DNA of 64,000 bases. It comes from Marthasterias glacialis. Taxonomy: Eukaryota > Echinodermata > Asteroidea > Forcipulatida > Asteriidae. The stretch is taken from the NCBI GenBank assembly GCA_911728455.2, contig OU452223.1, forward strand, positions 11,864,174-11,928,173, given 5' to 3'. The translations under genes and the position numbers were made by a program. Below, piece by piece: positions 63,740 through 64,000 of this stretch (within the stretch, counting starts at the first letter, position 1; each line of letters begins with the position of its first letter). The notes beneath the pieces were generated by a model. That model saw only the letters and a program-made list of their open reading frames with translations. It had not been told where the DNA came from and searched no databases.

Positions 63740-64000
63740 ACAGCTGTGTGGTCAAAATTGCTGTTGAACACTCGTTTGAAAACATTCGGGGCATGTTTGC
63801 TTGGTGGTCATTTTTGGTCTAAGGGAACTTTTGCAAGACCCCAAAAACTATATTTTCGGATGCAGGACTATCTAAGGCAGACACAGGTACAAGTTGTGTT
63901 TCTGTGGCATACACAGTTCCGGAGTTATGGTCAAACATAGAGCATGATTTTTTCTCAAACCATTTTTCGGCATAATATTCTTGTGCATGTTTGCTAGGAA
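63740..64000 (+). repeat. Monomer cut by the window end
   Basis: This is the first 261 bp of another monomer (acagctgtgtgg and onward), including a complete exon-like segment and the CAG|GTACAAG donor-like site. The array therefore continues beyond the window and its right boundary is not seen. Confidence 0.93.

Larger units (their letters stand above)
337..64000 (+). repeat. Satellite DNA array, about 457-bp monomer, at least 139 copies
   Basis: One monomer repeats head to tail in a single orientation without interruption. The landmark ctcag followed by acagctttg or acggctttg recurs from 673 to 63740, giving 139 copies with a mean spacing of 457.0 bp. Copies in the interior differ from each other mainly by scattered substitutions and 1-2 base indels, and neighbouring or offset groups are nearly identical. 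This is the pattern expected from unequal exchange and gene conversion. The strand given is the one on which the splice-like and poly(A)-like motifs read. I do not recognise the family. A centromeric, pericentromeric or subtelomeric location is possible, but nothing in the sequence decides it. Confidence 0.97.

Noticed and set aside
337-64000. CRISPR array
   Set aside because: The unit is about 457 bp, there are no short direct repeats with unique spacers, and no cas genes are present.
337-64000. Tandem 5S rRNA, tRNA, snRNA, histone or spliced-leader gene array
   Set aside because: I find no recognisable 5S, tRNA or snRNA core, no B box, and no histone frame or histone stem-loop. An Sm-like aatttgtg occurs in some monomers but lies about 260 bp from the donor-like site, too far for a normal spliced-leader RNA, and it is altered in many copies.
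337-64000. Transposon or retroelement as the repeating unit
   Set aside because: I see no terminal inverted repeats, target-site duplications, long terminal repeats, or transposase or reverse transcriptase frames in the monomer.
337-64000. Centromeric identity of the array
   Set aside because: Array size and higher-order structure would fit, but nothing in the sequence (for example a clear CENP-B-like box) shows it, so I do not claim it.

Overview
The window is almost entirely one satellite DNA array. Only about the first 336 bases are non-repetitive. From about 337 to the last base, a monomer of about 457 bp repeats head to tail on the + strand. I located 139 consecutive copies of a fixed landmark (the pyrimidine-rich run ending in ctcag) from 673 to 63740, a mean spacing of 457.0 bp. 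Spacing is 455-458 bp throughout, with two exceptions: 495 bp (a 37-bp internal duplication near 1881-1954) and 444 bp (small deletions near 8391-8425). The last copy is cut by the window end and a partial copy (337-672) leads the array. No transposon, gene, rRNA, tRNA or other insertion interrupts it.

The source is most likely a eukaryotic nuclear genome, probably animal, but I recognise no family that fixes the organism. The reasons are the long homogenised tandem array, the AT-rich composition, eukaryote-style splice and poly(A) motifs in the monomer, and the lack of dense coding sequence. The array end is visible on the left and the array runs off the right edge.

Layout: 1-336 unique left flank; 337-4368 a diverged array edge with mixed monomer types and a dimeric arrangement; 4369-17142 a more uniform region; 17143-21708 a three-monomer higher-order pattern (A-B-C) with recombinant units; 21709-25362 mixed monomers ending in three near-identical ones; 25363-37243 overlapping multi-kilobase duplications at offsets of about 5.03, 4.11 and 8.23 kb; 37244-41814 another mixed part with a dimer; 41815-48212 a seven-monomer duplication (offset 3199 bp); 48213-53689 dimer-like alternation; 53690-59171 a five-monomer higher-order repeat (2284-2285 bp) in more than two copies; 59172-64000 mixed monomers, one of which (about 62580-62760) resembles the left-edge subfamily.

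No conventional gene is called. The most interesting structure is inside the monomer. Nearly every copy has, in order on the + strand, a branch-point-like ttgat, a strong polypyrimidine tract plus AG acceptor, a 147-bp segment (49 codons, open in phase 0 in roughly two thirds of copies by eye), a CAG|GTA donor-like site, a small GC hairpin, and an AATAAA or ATTAAA poly(A)-type hexamer followed by GT-rich sequence. A read-through transcript could in principle splice copies together in frame whatever the copy number. This is a hypothesis. Many copies carry stops or frameshifts and the substitution pattern gives only weak support for coding. Open frames on the - strand (commonly 71 codons) recur because the monomer recurs, and I do not call them genes.
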